The notes below the pieces were generated by a model, which was not told the DNA's origin, made no database searches, and saw nothing but the letters and a program-made list of their open reading frames with translations. A stretch of DNA of 64,000 bases from Vibrio nitrifigilis (GTDB lineage: Bacteria; Pseudomonadota; Gammaproteobacteria; Enterobacterales; Vibrionaceae), in contig NZ_JADPMR010000001.1 in NCBI RefSeq assembly GCF_015686695.1, forward strand, positions 2,542,001 to 2,606,000. Reading direction: 5' to 3'. A program made the position numbers and the translations under genes. Positions within the stretch are counted from its first letter, which is position 1. Every line of letters begins with the position of its first letter. Below are positions 35,226-43,836 of this stretch, piece after piece.

Positions 35226-36002
35226 GTGAAAATTTTATCTAGGCAATCTTTAGAATTAATAATTTTATTGACAGTAAATCATTTAAAAGTAAAATATAAA
35301 AGAACTATGCTTGGGTTTGCTTGGTCGCTTTTAAATCCAATAATGCAAGTATTAGTGATAGCTATTGTGTTTTCTACATTATTGCATCAAAATTTTGAAC
35401 TATTTCTTATAAAACTCTTTCCTGCTCTTCTAGCTTGGATTTTCTTTGCAAATTGTATAAATTCTGGGGCAAATTCCATAATTTCAAATGAAAACCTTAT
35501 TAGAAAAAGTCCTATCAATATTGCTATTTTCCCGATAGTTAGTGTTGCAGTTAACTTTATTGAATTTATATTATCTTTAACATTTTTGATAATAACTTAT
35601 TTTTTTGTAACTGATGATATATCTGTTTATATATTGATCTTACCCATTTTGATTATATTTTATTTATTAACAGTAGTGGGATTAGTTCTCATTACTAGTG
35701 TATTAACTACTAAATATAGAGATTTTGGTTATTTAGTCGGGATAATATTACAACTAATGTTCTATATGACACCTGTAATATATACGAAAGACTATATTTA
35801 TGGTAGGTTGACTCTATTAGACTTTATTCTGGATTATAATCCTATTGTGTATTTCATTGAATGGTTTAGAAATATAGTATCTTTAGGGAATATAATGGAT
35901 TTTCGAAGTTTAATTGTTGGTTTAATTATATCTTTTGTAACAATATGTTTGGGTTACGTGTACTTTATTAAGAATGAAAAAGAATTAGTTCATAGGCTAT
36001 AA
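35226..36002 (+). CDS. wzm: O-polysaccharide ABC exporter permease Wzm
   Basis: A 258-aa ABC-2 type membrane protein with six predicted helices. Its start includes VNHLKVKYKRTMLGFAWSLLNPIMQ, the typical Wzm/TagG coupling segment. With Wzt it exports a finished undecaprenyl-linked glycan across the inner membrane. The GTG start is preceded by TTGAGGTAA. The next gene is its ATPase partner, 2 bp away. Confidence 0.92.
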   Translation: MKILSRQSLELIILLTVNHLKVKYKRTMLGFAWSLLNPIMQVLVIAIVFSTLLHQNFELFLIKLFPALLAWIFFANCINSGANSIISNENLIRKSPINIAIFPIVSVAVNFIEFILSLTFLIITYFFVTDDISVYILILPILIIFYLLTVVGLVLITSVLTTKYRDFGYLVGIILQLMFYMTPVIYTKDYIYGRLTLLDFILDYNPIVYFIEWFRNIVSLGNIMDFRSLIVGLIISFVTICLGYVYFIKNEKELVHRL

Positions 36003-36004
36003 TT

Positions 36005-36751
36005 ATGAAAAGTTGGATAAAATTTAAAGATGTTAGTTTTGAATATATAAAGTTCACCAACGCATCTAGTGGAATAAAAGAAAATTTTATATCCTTTATT
36101 AAGGAGTTAGGAAGAAAAAAAATCACTGAAGAACCATATAAAGTTTTAAATAATATTAACTTTGAACTTAATGAAGGTGATAGACTTTGTATTATAGGGA
36201 AAAACGGAGCAGGGAAAAGTACATTATTAAGGTTACTCACTGGCATATATTTCCCTTCCAAAGGAGAGATTGATATAAATGGAAAAATTTCTTCTCTAAT
36301 AGAAATAGGAGCAGGAATGGACCATGAGTTAACTGGAAGAGAGAATATTTATATTATGGGGATGATATCTGGATTTTCTAAAAAAGAAATTCGACTCAAA
36401 GAAAATGAGATTATTGAATTTGCTGATATAGGTGATTTTATTGACGTACCAGTAAAATACTATTCTACAGGTATGATTGGACGTCTATCTTTTAGTACTG
36501 CCACAACAATTAATCCAGAAATATTAATTGTTGACGAATTATTTGCAGGAGGAGATATTAATTTTATTAACAAGGCAACAGATAGGATTGAAAAAATAAA
36601 AAATGAAGCAAAAATATTTATTTCCGTATCTCATGACATGGAATATACAAAGAAATTCTTTAATAAGATAGCTTATGTGAAAGATAACAAAATTGCATAT
36701 TTTGGAGATGATATTAACTTAGCTGTAAACTCGTATATTAATGATAACTGA
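36005..36751 (+). CDS. wzt: O-polysaccharide ABC exporter ATPase Wzt (short form)
   Basis: A 248-aa ATPase with Walker A GKNGAGKST (65-73), the family-typical signature YSTGMIGRLSFS and Walker B ILIVDELFAGGD. The protein ends soon after the D-loop/H-loop region (SVSHDMEY). It therefore lacks the C-terminal carbohydrate-binding domain that recognises non-reducing-end caps in some Wzt proteins. This suggests chain-length control by another route, or export like TagH/RfbB types. About 40 residues of N-terminal insert (FTNASSGIKENFISF...) are seen before the ATPase core, as in the KpsT-unrelated Wzt group. Confidence 0.92.
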   Translation: MKSWIKFKDVSFEYIKFTNASSGIKENFISFIKELGRKKITEEPYKVLNNINFELNEGDRLCIIGKNGAGKSTLLRLLTGIYFPSKGEIDINGKISSLIEIGAGMDHELTGRENIYIMGMISGFSKKEIRLKENEIIEFADIGDFIDVPVKYYSTGMIGRLSFSTATTINPEILIVDELFAGGDINFINKATDRIEKIKNEAKIFISVSHDMEYTKKFFNKIAYVKDNKIAYFGDDINLAVNSYINDN

Positions 36752-38081
36752 AATGAATTTAAATAAAATAAAAAAAATAATTTATCTTCTTATAACTGCT
36801 TTTTTTCTTCTGTTTCCTAAATTTATAAGAGATCAATATTGGCAAACTAAAGAATTATATATCTTTTGGGCTGGTAAGGTATATAGACATATTAAAAGTT
36901 GTTTTTTAACTAAATATAAATTGGTTGATAACATAGAGAAGTTAGATTGTATAGATAAATGTTTATTTTTTAATAAATCTAAAAATTTTTTTAATAAAAT
37001 ATCACCATCTAGTTACTATATAAACAAGAAGCAACTAAATTCACAAAGTGTGGTAATACATACAGCAGAATCATTTGGTTATCTTTTGAAAAATGTCACA
37101 ATTATATGTGATAGTGACGCATTTATTTATAAAAACTATATTTATTCGCATGAAATAAATAGGCATTATTCATTTCACGAAATGAAGGCTGATAATATAC
37201 AAAAGTATGATGAAAATAATAACTACGTTATTAAAAATAAAATAAAAAGTAACACAGATAACCAAAAATTATATGTTAGTCTCTTGACAGAAGTTTCTTA
37301 CAATTATTGGCATTGGAGCTTTGAAATATTAACAAAACTGATTAAATTAAACGAAAGTATTAATAATATACCTTATAAAAAGAATGATATAGTTTTAGTT
37401 GTCGATAGCAAAATACCCAATCAATTTAAAAGGTCTTTGGATATTCTCAACAAAAATAATTTTGAAGTGCTATTATTAGACAATAGTCAAGCATTAAGTT
37501 GTAATAATGTTTTGTATATTTCTAATTTAAATATGATTATAAATAATAGACAATATACATCAAGACCAGAATTGGACTTTTATAGTGACAGAAGTTCTCT
37601 TATATCATTAAGAGAAGAGGTGCTTGAGTCGGAAAGAAATATTACTTTTGTTAACAAACCTAAGAGGGTATTTATTTATCGAGCTATTGGTTTAGGGGCA
37701 CACAATCGTTCAATTGCTAATTATGAAGAGCTAATATACACATTGTATAAATATGAATTCACAATGATAAATGTATTCACTCTTACATATGATGAGCAAA
37801 TAGAACTATTTGCCAATGCAGAAATTATAGTAGGCATGGCTGGTGCAGAATTTGTTAACCTTATTTATATGCATTCTGGCGCTAATGTTATTATGATAAA
37901 CCCAGCAACTGCTGCAGCTTCTTTTTATTCATTTCAATATTTGGCAGATATTTCTAATGTTAACTTAAAATATTTCATGAGTAATAGTTCCAATTTAAAT
38001 AATATTCATTCTGAATCAAGTGTTAACGTAAAATATTTTGAGAATTTATTAAAAGAAACATGTGAGAATTATTTTGAATAA
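36741..38081 (+). CDS. GT61 family (DUF563) glycosyltransferase
   Basis: A 446-aa protein with one N-terminal hydrophobic helix (about 10-27). A catalytic region resembling family GT61 follows: SYNYWHWSFEILTKL in the middle, and VGMAGAEFVNLIYMHSGANVIMI near residue 365-390, where most GT61 members have an HGA motif and this one has MAGAE. The start overlaps wzt by 11 bp (ATG 36741) or 36753 could be used. Very AT-rich. It would add one sugar of the O-antigen repeat. The change of the usual His in HGA is a point of caution. Confidence 0.72.
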   Translation: MITEMNLNKIKKIIYLLITAFFLLFPKFIRDQYWQTKELYIFWAGKVYRHIKSCFLTKYKLVDNIEKLDCIDKCLFFNKSKNFFNKISPSSYYINKKQLNSQSVVIHTAESFGYLLKNVTIICDSDAFIYKNYIYSHEINRHYSFHEMKADNIQKYDENNNYVIKNKIKSNTDNQKLYVSLLTEVSYNYWHWSFEILTKLIKLNESINNIPYKKNDIVLVVDSKIPNQFKRSLDILNKNNFEVLLLDNSQALSCNNVLYISNLNMIINNRQYTSRPELDFYSDRSSLISLREEVLESERNITFVNKPKRVFIYRAIGLGAHNRSIANYEELIYTLYKYEFTMINVFTLTYDEQIELFANAEIIVGMAGAEFVNLIYMHSGANVIMINPATAAASFYSFQYLADISNVNLKYFMSNSSNLNNIHSESSVNVKYFENLLKETCENYFE

Positions 38082-38469
38082 AATAAAGTTTAAAACTTTA
38101 GGCGATGAAAGAGGATCTTTAGTCGCAATAGAACAAGGTTATAATATTCCTTTTGATATAAAAAGAGTATATTATATTTTTGATACAAAAAAAGGAGTTG
38201 AAAGAGGTTTTCACGCACACCACAATTTACAACAACTAGTAATAGCTATTAATGGTTCATGTGATTTTATAGTAGATGATGGACGAGAAAGAAAAATTGT
38301 ACATTTAGACAATCCAAATGAAGGCTTATTAGTCAATGGTATAGTCTGGCGAGAAATGAAATCCTTTTCCGATGATTGTGTTCTCCTTGTTCTAGCTGAT
38401 GATTATTATAACGAATCTGATTATATTAGAGATTATAATGAATTTAAGGAATTAATAAATGGAAAGTAA
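38062..38469 (+). CDS. fdtA: FdtA/QdtA-type sugar 3,4-ketoisomerase
   Basis: A 135-aa cupin protein with DERGSLVAIEQGYNIPFDIKR and GFHAHHNLQQLVIAINGSC, characteristic of dTDP-4-keto-6-deoxyglucose 3,4-ketoisomerases. The product is aminated at C3 by a DegT enzyme to give dTDP-Fuc3N or dTDP-Qui3N; the ketoisomerase type decides which and I cannot tell. It overlaps the GT61 gene by 20 bp if GTG 38062 is used; TTG 38074 is an alternative. The matching aminotransferase lies at 40797. The usual N-acetyltransferase partner (FdtC/QdtC) is not seen. Confidence 0.82.
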   Translation: MRIILNKIKFKTLGDERGSLVAIEQGYNIPFDIKRVYYIFDTKKGVERGFHAHHNLQQLVIAINGSCDFIVDDGRERKIVHLDNPNEGLLVNGIVWREMKSFSDDCVLLVLADDYYNESDYIRDYNEFKELINGK

Positions 38470-39607
38470 AAGGGTGTTATTGGTGGGCGCTAGTTTTAGT
38501 GCTATGCCAATTTTTGAAGTATTAAAGCAAGAAAAGTTTAATATTTCTGTATGCGGAGTAGATCCTGATGACCCATGCCATTTATATGCTGATGAGTCAT
38601 TTTATGTCGATTATTCAGATAGAGAAAAATTGCTGGATTTATGTAAAAATAATTTTTTTGATTATATAGTGCCTAGTTGTAATGATTATTCTTACAATTC
38701 GTGCAGTTATGTTGCTAACGCTCTAGGGAGGTTTGTTGGTTTTGACGAGTTTCGTTCAACTAACATTCTACATACTAAATCTGGGTTTAGGGGGTTAACC
38801 GAAAAACTAAATTTATCTATCCCTAAAGTTTTTCATGACAAAAATGATATTAAACAAGAAGAGTTACCTGTAATAATTAAACCGAATGATAGTTTTAGTG
38901 GTAAAGGAATTACTAAACTAGATTCTTTAGATAACTTTCAGCGTGATTTTAAAGTTGCAAAAGAAAATTCTAGAACGAATACAGCAATAGTAGAAGAATT
39001 TGTAGAGGGACAACTTTTAAGTCACTCTGCATTTATAAAAAATGGTGAAATAAAGACAGATTTCTTTGTTAATGAGTTCTGTAATACTTATGATTATCAA
39101 GTGGATTTTTCTTATATTAATTATAATCTAAATGAAGATATTAAAAGGAAAATAAGAGCAGAGATTAAAACTATTATAAAAGAACTGCGTTTAGTAGATG
39201 GTTTAATACATACACAAATTATCGTTAATGAAAATAAATTTTGGCTGATAGAAACCATGAGGCGCTGCCCGGGTGATTTGTACGGGGTTCTTATAGAGAA
39301 ATCTACAGGGTTTAATTATGTTAAATATTATACATATAGTTTTATCAATAAATCTTATGAACATATAGAACCTCTAAGAACAGAAAATATTGTAAGGAAA
39401 ACTATATCTTCAGTATCTAGTTGTAATTTTAAAAGTTTACAAATTCCTACGTATAAAAATATTGAATTTTATCCTTTAAAAAATAGTGGTTTAAAGTTAA
39501 GTAAAGCCCCTTTTGATAAAGTCGGTATCATATTTGGTGAGTTAGTTAATAACGAATTTGGCGATAATGAAAATATTCTCATTGATAAGTATAATTTAGA
39601 TTGGTAA
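38459..39607 (+). CDS. ATP-grasp family ligase
   Basis: A 382-aa protein with an N-terminal nucleotide-binding-like fold (MESKRVLLVGASFSAMPIFE), the ATP-grasp core PVIIKPNDSFSGKGI (about 137-151), VEEFVEGQLLSHSAF and a C-terminal IETMRRCPGDLYG. ATP-grasp enzymes form amide or related bonds through acyl phosphates. In this cluster it may attach an acyl group or amino acid to an amino sugar. It overlaps fdtA by 11 bp, so the two are probably co-translated. Exact substrate unknown. Confidence 0.78.
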   Translation: MESKRVLLVGASFSAMPIFEVLKQEKFNISVCGVDPDDPCHLYADESFYVDYSDREKLLDLCKNNFFDYIVPSCNDYSYNSCSYVANALGRFVGFDEFRSTNILHTKSGFRGLTEKLNLSIPKVFHDKNDIKQEELPVIIKPNDSFSGKGITKLDSLDNFQRDFKVAKENSRTNTAIVEEFVEGQLLSHSAFIKNGEIKTDFFVNEFCNTYDYQVDFSYINYNLNEDIKRKIRAEIKTIIKELRLVDGLIHTQIIVNENKFWLIETMRRCPGDLYGVLIEKSTGFNYVKYYTYSFINKSYEHIEPLRTENIVRKTISSVSSCNFKSLQIPTYKNIEFYPLKNSGLKLSKAPFDKVGIIFGELVNNEFGDNENILIDKYNLDW

Positions 39608-39611
39608 TAAA

Positions 39612-40785
39612 ATGAAAAAGAAATTAAAAATCGCCTTTTTAGGTGGTGGCGTAAACTCGGCTATTGGGAGAACGCATAAAATAGCGATTAGTATGGATGA
39701 AAAATTCGATTTAGTTGCAGGATGTTTTAGTAAAAATGAACAAATAAATAGAGAATCCGCTGCTATATATGGTGTTGATGATAGTCGAGTTTATGCCACT
39801 TTAGATGAGTTAATCAAATTTGAAAAAAACAATATCGATTTAGTTTCTATTTTAACTCCAACACCAAACCATAAAGATGATGTTATAAAATGTATCGAAT
39901 CTGGTATTAAAGTAGTTTGTGAAAAAGCTTTATGCCAATCAGTTCAGGACGCATTAGAAATAAAAAATAAACTAGAAGAATATAATGGCTTTCTTGCTGT
40001 TACCTATAACTATACAGGATACCCTATAGTTAGGGAGTTACGAGATATGATTCTTGGTGGAGATTTGGGAAAAATTGAGCAGATCCATATCGAGATGCCA
40101 CAAGAATCGTATTCGAAAGTTGATGAGTCTGGTTCAGCATTAATACCACAAGACTGGAGGCTTCACGATATTGATCTTCCAAAAATATCTCTTGATTTAG
40201 GTACACATATTCACGATTTGACTCGTTTTTTGACGCAAGAACAACCAATCGAATTGGTAGCATTACAAAATAGTTTTGGTTCATTTCCGCAAGTAGTTGA
40301 TAATGTTCTTTGCATAGCTAAATATTCTAATAATATAGTTTCAAATATATGGTTCAGCAAATGTGCAATAGGGTATAGAAATGGATTAAAGGTTAGAGTT
40401 TTTGGTAGTAAAGGTTCCGCATCCTGGACACAAATGAATCCGGAAATATTAAATGTTAGCTATAATAATGGACAAAAAAATATTATTGATAGAGCTTTGA
40501 ATAATAACATTTTACTTTCTGAAGAAAGGTATAATCGATAGAGCTTTGAATAATAACATTTTACTTTCTGAAGAAAGGTATAATCGATTTAAAGCTGGTC
40601 ATCCAGCTGGTTTCATTGAAGCATTTGCCAATCATTATTATGATATAGCTGATTTGATTTTATCAGATGAAAGATTAAATTCTCCGTTTGTTTTTGATAT
40701 AGATGATGCTATTGAAGGGCTGAATATGCTTGATGCAATGAGAAACTCATCTGAATCTAATACTTGGGTAGAAGTCAATAAATAA
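39612..40785 (+). pseudogene. Gfo/Idh/MocA oxidoreductase broken by a 49-bp tandem duplication
   Basis: NAD(P)-dependent sugar oxidoreductase with LGGGVNSAIGRTHKIAIS near the start and the VCEKALCQSVQDA (EKP-like, here EKA) motif. Reading stops at a TAG (40539-40541) after 309 codons. The stop comes from the second copy of a 49-bp tandem repeat (40488-40536, 40537-40585). Removing one copy restores one frame of 374 codons, ending at 40785 with EVNK. Because 49 is not a multiple of three, the frame is lost but could be regained by deletion. The restored C terminus (AGHPAGFIEAFANHYYDI) is well conserved in this family. It may be a phase-variable or freshly inactivated gene. Confidence 0.85.
40488..40585 (+). 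repeat. Perfect 49-bp tandem duplication
   Basis: Two adjacent identical 49-base units, each beginning GATAGAGCTTTGAATAATAA and ending GGTATAATC. A further GAT follows, shared with the next base sequence. It lies inside the oxidoreductase gene and shifts the frame by one. Confidence 0.97.
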
Positions 40786-40796
40786 GGTGTTATAAC

Positions 40797-41897
40797 ATGG
40801 TCTCTTTTTTGAATTTACATGATATTAATCAACAGTATCAGAGTGAGTTAAAAATAGCTTGTAATAAAGTTATCGACAGCGGTTGGTATATAAATGGTAA
40901 TGAATGTTCCAACTTTGAGGATAACTTCGCTAAATATTGTGGCGTAAGTCATTGTGTTGGTGTCGCAAATGGATTAGATGCTTTAGCCATGATCCTTGAA
41001 GGATATAAAATTTTAGGTCACTTGAAGTTAGGGGATGAAGTTATCGTTCCAGCTAATACTTATATAGCATCTATTTTAGCTATAACTAAAGCAGGATTAA
41101 CCCCTATACTCTGCGAACCAAGCTTAGATGATTATTTAATAGATTATAATCATATTGAAAGCCATATTTCAGAGAAAACCAAGGCAATTATGGCTGTTCA
41201 TTTATATGGTCAAACATGTGATATGGATTCTATTAATATTTTGGCAAGAAAATATAATTTGCTTATAATAGAAGATTCTGCACAAGCTCATGGAGCAAAG
41301 TTTGACACGAAAAAATCGGGAAATTTGGGAGATGCGAGTGGATTTAGCTTTTACCCAGGGAAAAATTTAGGTGCATTGGGCGATGCTGGTGCAATAACAA
41401 CAAATAATGGAGAACTTGCTGATGTAATTAGAAGTCTTGGTAATTATGGCAGTACCATGAAATATCAGCATATATATAAAGGCACTAATAGTAGACTCGA
41501 CGAAATTCAAGCTGCTATGCTAAATGTTAAGCTGAAATATTTAGATTATGAAATTGAAAATAGAAGGAAAATTGCGAAATTATATATTAATAATATTAAT
41601 AATATTAATATTATTTTACCTAAATGTCGAAATATGAATAACCATGTTTGGCACCTTTTTGTTATCAGAGTCGCTGATAGAAAGAAATTTGTAACATATA
41701 TGGACAGTAATGATATCGAAACGTTAATCCATTACCCTACTCCACCTCATAAGCAGGCTGCTTATCAAGAACTTAATGAACTTTCATTCCCTGTTAGTGA
41801 GTTGCTTCATAATGAAGTGGTTAGTATTCCCATTTCTGGTGTGCAAACTATTAAAGATACAAATTATATTATTGAGGTTTTAAATGACTTCAGCTAG
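40797..41897 (+). CDS. fdtB: DegT/DnrJ/EryC1 sugar aminotransferase (FdtB/QdtB-like)
   Basis: PLP-dependent aminotransferase of 366 aa. It has the catalytic lysine Lys189 in FYPGKNLGALGDAGA, Asp160 in IIEDSAQAHGA and the family string PANTYIASILAI. In context with the FdtA-like isomerase it would transfer an amino group to C3 of the dTDP-3-keto-6-deoxy sugar. The gene carries a low-complexity ATTAATAAT run (encoding INNINNINI) near 41583-41612. It overlaps the following GT2 gene by 14 bp. The symbol is by context; the Fuc3N versus Qui3N question is open. Confidence 0.85.
   Translation: MVSFLNLHDINQQYQSELKIACNKVIDSGWYINGNECSNFEDNFAKYCGVSHCVGVANGLDALAMILEGYKILGHLKLGDEVIVPANTYIASILAITKAGLTPILCEPSLDDYLIDYNHIESHISEKTKAIMAVHLYGQTCDMDSINILARKYNLLIIEDSAQAHGAKFDTKKSGNLGDASGFSFYPGKNLGALGDAGAITTNNGELADVIRSLGNYGSTMKYQHIYKGTNSRLDEIQAAMLNVKLKYLDYEIENRRKIAKLYINNINNINIILPKCRNMNNHVWHLFVIRVADRKKFVTYMDSNDIETLIHYPTPPHKQAAYQELNELSFPVSELLHNEVVSIPISGVQTIKDTNYIIEVLNDFS
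41583..41612 (+). repeat. Short ATT/AAT repeat inside the aminotransferase gene
   Basis: About three in-frame units of ATTAATAAT encode repeated Ile-Asn-Asn. Slippage by whole 9-base units would keep the frame, so it is unlikely to be a switch. Confidence 0.6.
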
Positions 41898-42711
41898 TCC
41901 GCTGGTTTCTATAATTATATCATCTTATAATCATGAAAAATATATAATAGATACATTAGATAGTATCTATTACGACTCATATCCAAATAAAGAGTTATTA
42001 ATTATTGACGATGGGTCTACTGATGGTACTACTAAGAAAATTAAAGAATGGATATTTTCAAAGAAAGAGGAGATAACTATTTTTTTCAAAGAGGGTACCA
42101 ATAGAGGGATAACAAAGAATTTAAACGAATTGATTTCGCTTGCTAATGGAGAATATATTTGTGGTTTAGCTAGCGATGATATTTTATTTGATAATGGCAT
42201 ACAGGAACGCATTAATTACCTTATTTCAAATAAGGATAAATTAGCTGTTATTGGTGATAGTACCGTTATTGATGATACCGGAAAGGAAATACATAAAAGT
42301 TGTCTTAGGGATTATTTTAAAGTTGATATAGAACAGTATTCTACAAATCAGGGTATAAGGAATCAAGTTATTCTTCATTGGGCTATTGCGGGCCCTACTT
42401 TTTTAGCAAAAAGGTCTTTATATTCAGAAGAAAATATGATTTATAATGAAAGTTTAATTGGAGAAGATTGGGATTTTGCTTTAAAACTAGTCTCTAAGAA
42501 TTTGTTAGGTTATATAGATGTCAAAGTTGGTGCTTATCGATTACATTCAACAAATACTTCTAGAGTTAAAGAATTTGAAATATTAAAAGATAGAATTAAA
42601 ACTATTTGTATTAATTTAAAGTTTTTTAATTTTTTTGACAAGTTTAAACTGGTTTTTATTTTATTAAAATTGGCTAGATTTTACATTAAAAAAAAATTAA
42701 TTAATAAATAA
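41884..42711 (+). CDS. GT2 family glycosyltransferase
   Basis: A 275-aa GT-A enzyme starting with the standard PLVSIIISSYNHEKYI and IIDDGSTDGT motifs and a later GEDWDFALKL acceptor-site motif. The C terminus has a basic hydrophobic tail (FKLVFILLKLARFYIKKK) that may touch the membrane. Donor unknown. It is translationally coupled to the aminotransferase gene. Confidence 0.87.
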   Translation: MTSASPLVSIIISSYNHEKYIIDTLDSIYYDSYPNKELLIIDDGSTDGTTKKIKEWIFSKKEEITIFFKEGTNRGITKNLNELISLANGEYICGLASDDILFDNGIQERINYLISNKDKLAVIGDSTVIDDTGKEIHKSCLRDYFKVDIEQYSTNQGIRNQVILHWAIAGPTFLAKRSLYSEENMIYNESLIGEDWDFALKLVSKNLLGYIDVKVGAYRLHSTNTSRVKEFEILKDRIKTICINLKFFNFFDKFKLVFILLKLARFYIKKKLINK

Positions 42712-42727
42712 AGGTCAAGTTTGACCT
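42712..42727 (+). promoter_or_regulatory. Small palindrome between GT2 and the DAHP synthase gene
   Basis: AGGTCAA (42712-42718) and TTGACCT (42721-42727) pair around GT directly after the GT2 stop. It is followed by GCTTTATTG, too few Ts for a strong terminator. It may be a weak terminator or operator. Confidence 0.3.
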
Positions 42728-42753
42728 GCTTTATTGTGTTGTTGAGGTTATTT

Positions 42754-43788
42754 ATGAAAAGTGTTATTTGGGATGGTAGTGATTCGTCGAAAGGATTGGT
42801 TACTCCTAATGAATTAAAAGTATTGCATCCACTTAGCCAAAATTCATCTTTATTTATCAAAAAATCAAAATTGACTGTAGCTAATATTATTTCCGGTAAA
42901 GATAATAGAATTTTAATTGTTTGCGGTCCCTGTTCGATACACGACCCTGAAGCTGGTTATGAGTACGCTAAACGTCTAAGCTTACTTTCGAAGAAATACG
43001 GTGACAAGCTTTTTTTTGTAATGAGAGCATATTTTGAAAAGCCTAGAACGACAGTAGGTTGGAAAGGTTTGATTAATGATCCTGATATGGACGGATCTTT
43101 AAAAATTGAAAAAGGACTAAAGTTAGCCCGTGAATTTTTAGTTAAAGTTGCAGAATTGGAAATACCACTTGCTACTGAGGCTCTTGATCCCATGACTCCA
43201 ACTTATTTTTCAGATATTTTTACATGGGCCGCAATTGGTGCAAGAACTACTGAATCTCAGATTCACCGAGAATTGGCTAGCTCTTTAAATATGCCGGTTG
43301 GTTTCAAAAACTCTACTAATGGCTCTATCGAATCTGCAATTAATGGAATTATATCTTCACGTCAACAGCATCATTTTATAGGAATTAACAATTTTGGTTT
43401 AGTTGATATTATTAAATCAACCGGTAATCCGGACACTCATGTTATTTTACGTGGAGGTTCTAGACCAAACTTTGACTCAGCTAGTGTAAATATATGCGAG
43501 TCACAGATATCTAATATGGGCTTAAATCCATCTATAATGGTTGATTGTAGTCATGGTAATTCAAATAAAAATCATTTAAATCAGAAATTAGTAGCTTTAG
43601 ATGTTATTCAACAAATTAATAATGGATGTAAGAGTATATTTGGGCTAATGTTAGAAAGTTTCTTGCTGGAAGGCCGGCAAGATATTAATGATCAAAGCAT
43701 GAATTTTGGACAGTCAATCACTGATGCATGTTTAAGTTGGGGACAGACAGAGGATTTGATTCAGAATATATATTCCATGTTACGTTAA
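42754..43788 (+). CDS. 3-deoxy-7-phosphoheptulonate (DAHP) synthase, AroG/AroF/AroH type
   Basis: Condenses phosphoenolpyruvate with erythrose-4-phosphate, the first step of the shikimate pathway. The 344-aa protein has the class I signature GPCSIHDPEAGYEYA (58-72, metal Cys60), RAYFEKPRTTVGWKGLINDP, GARTTESQIHRELAS and VDCSHGNSNKNH, so the active site looks complete. The ATG at 42754 has GAGG 7 bases before it. AT content is like its O-antigen neighbours, so it came with the island and is not a displaced housekeeping gene. Its own strong terminator follows. It may supply an aromatic or other shikimate-derived decoration, or be an isozyme with different feedback control. Confidence 0.92.
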   Translation: MKSVIWDGSDSSKGLVTPNELKVLHPLSQNSSLFIKKSKLTVANIISGKDNRILIVCGPCSIHDPEAGYEYAKRLSLLSKKYGDKLFFVMRAYFEKPRTTVGWKGLINDPDMDGSLKIEKGLKLAREFLVKVAELEIPLATEALDPMTPTYFSDIFTWAAIGARTTESQIHRELASSLNMPVGFKNSTNGSIESAINGIISSRQQHHFIGINNFGLVDIIKSTGNPDTHVILRGGSRPNFDSASVNICESQISNMGLNPSIMVDCSHGNSNKNHLNQKLVALDVIQQINNGCKSIFGLMLESFLLEGRQDINDQSMNFGQSITDACLSWGQTEDLIQNIYSMLR

Positions 43789-43800
43789 TTAATATACTAA

Positions 43801-43835
43801 CTAAAAGTATCGATGTCTATTATCGATACTTTTAG
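43801..43835 (+). terminator. Terminator at the end of the O-antigen operon
   Basis: CTAAAAGTATCGAT (43801-43814) and ATCGATACTTTTAG (43822-43835) form a perfect 14-bp stem with a 7-nt loop, 12 bases after the DAHP synthase stop. The T stretch is within the stem. Confidence 0.7.
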
Positions 43836-43836
43836 A

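Noticed and set aside
41583..41612. ATT/AAT repeat in the aminotransferase gene as a phase-variation tract
   Set aside because: The unit is nine bases, so slippage keeps the frame.
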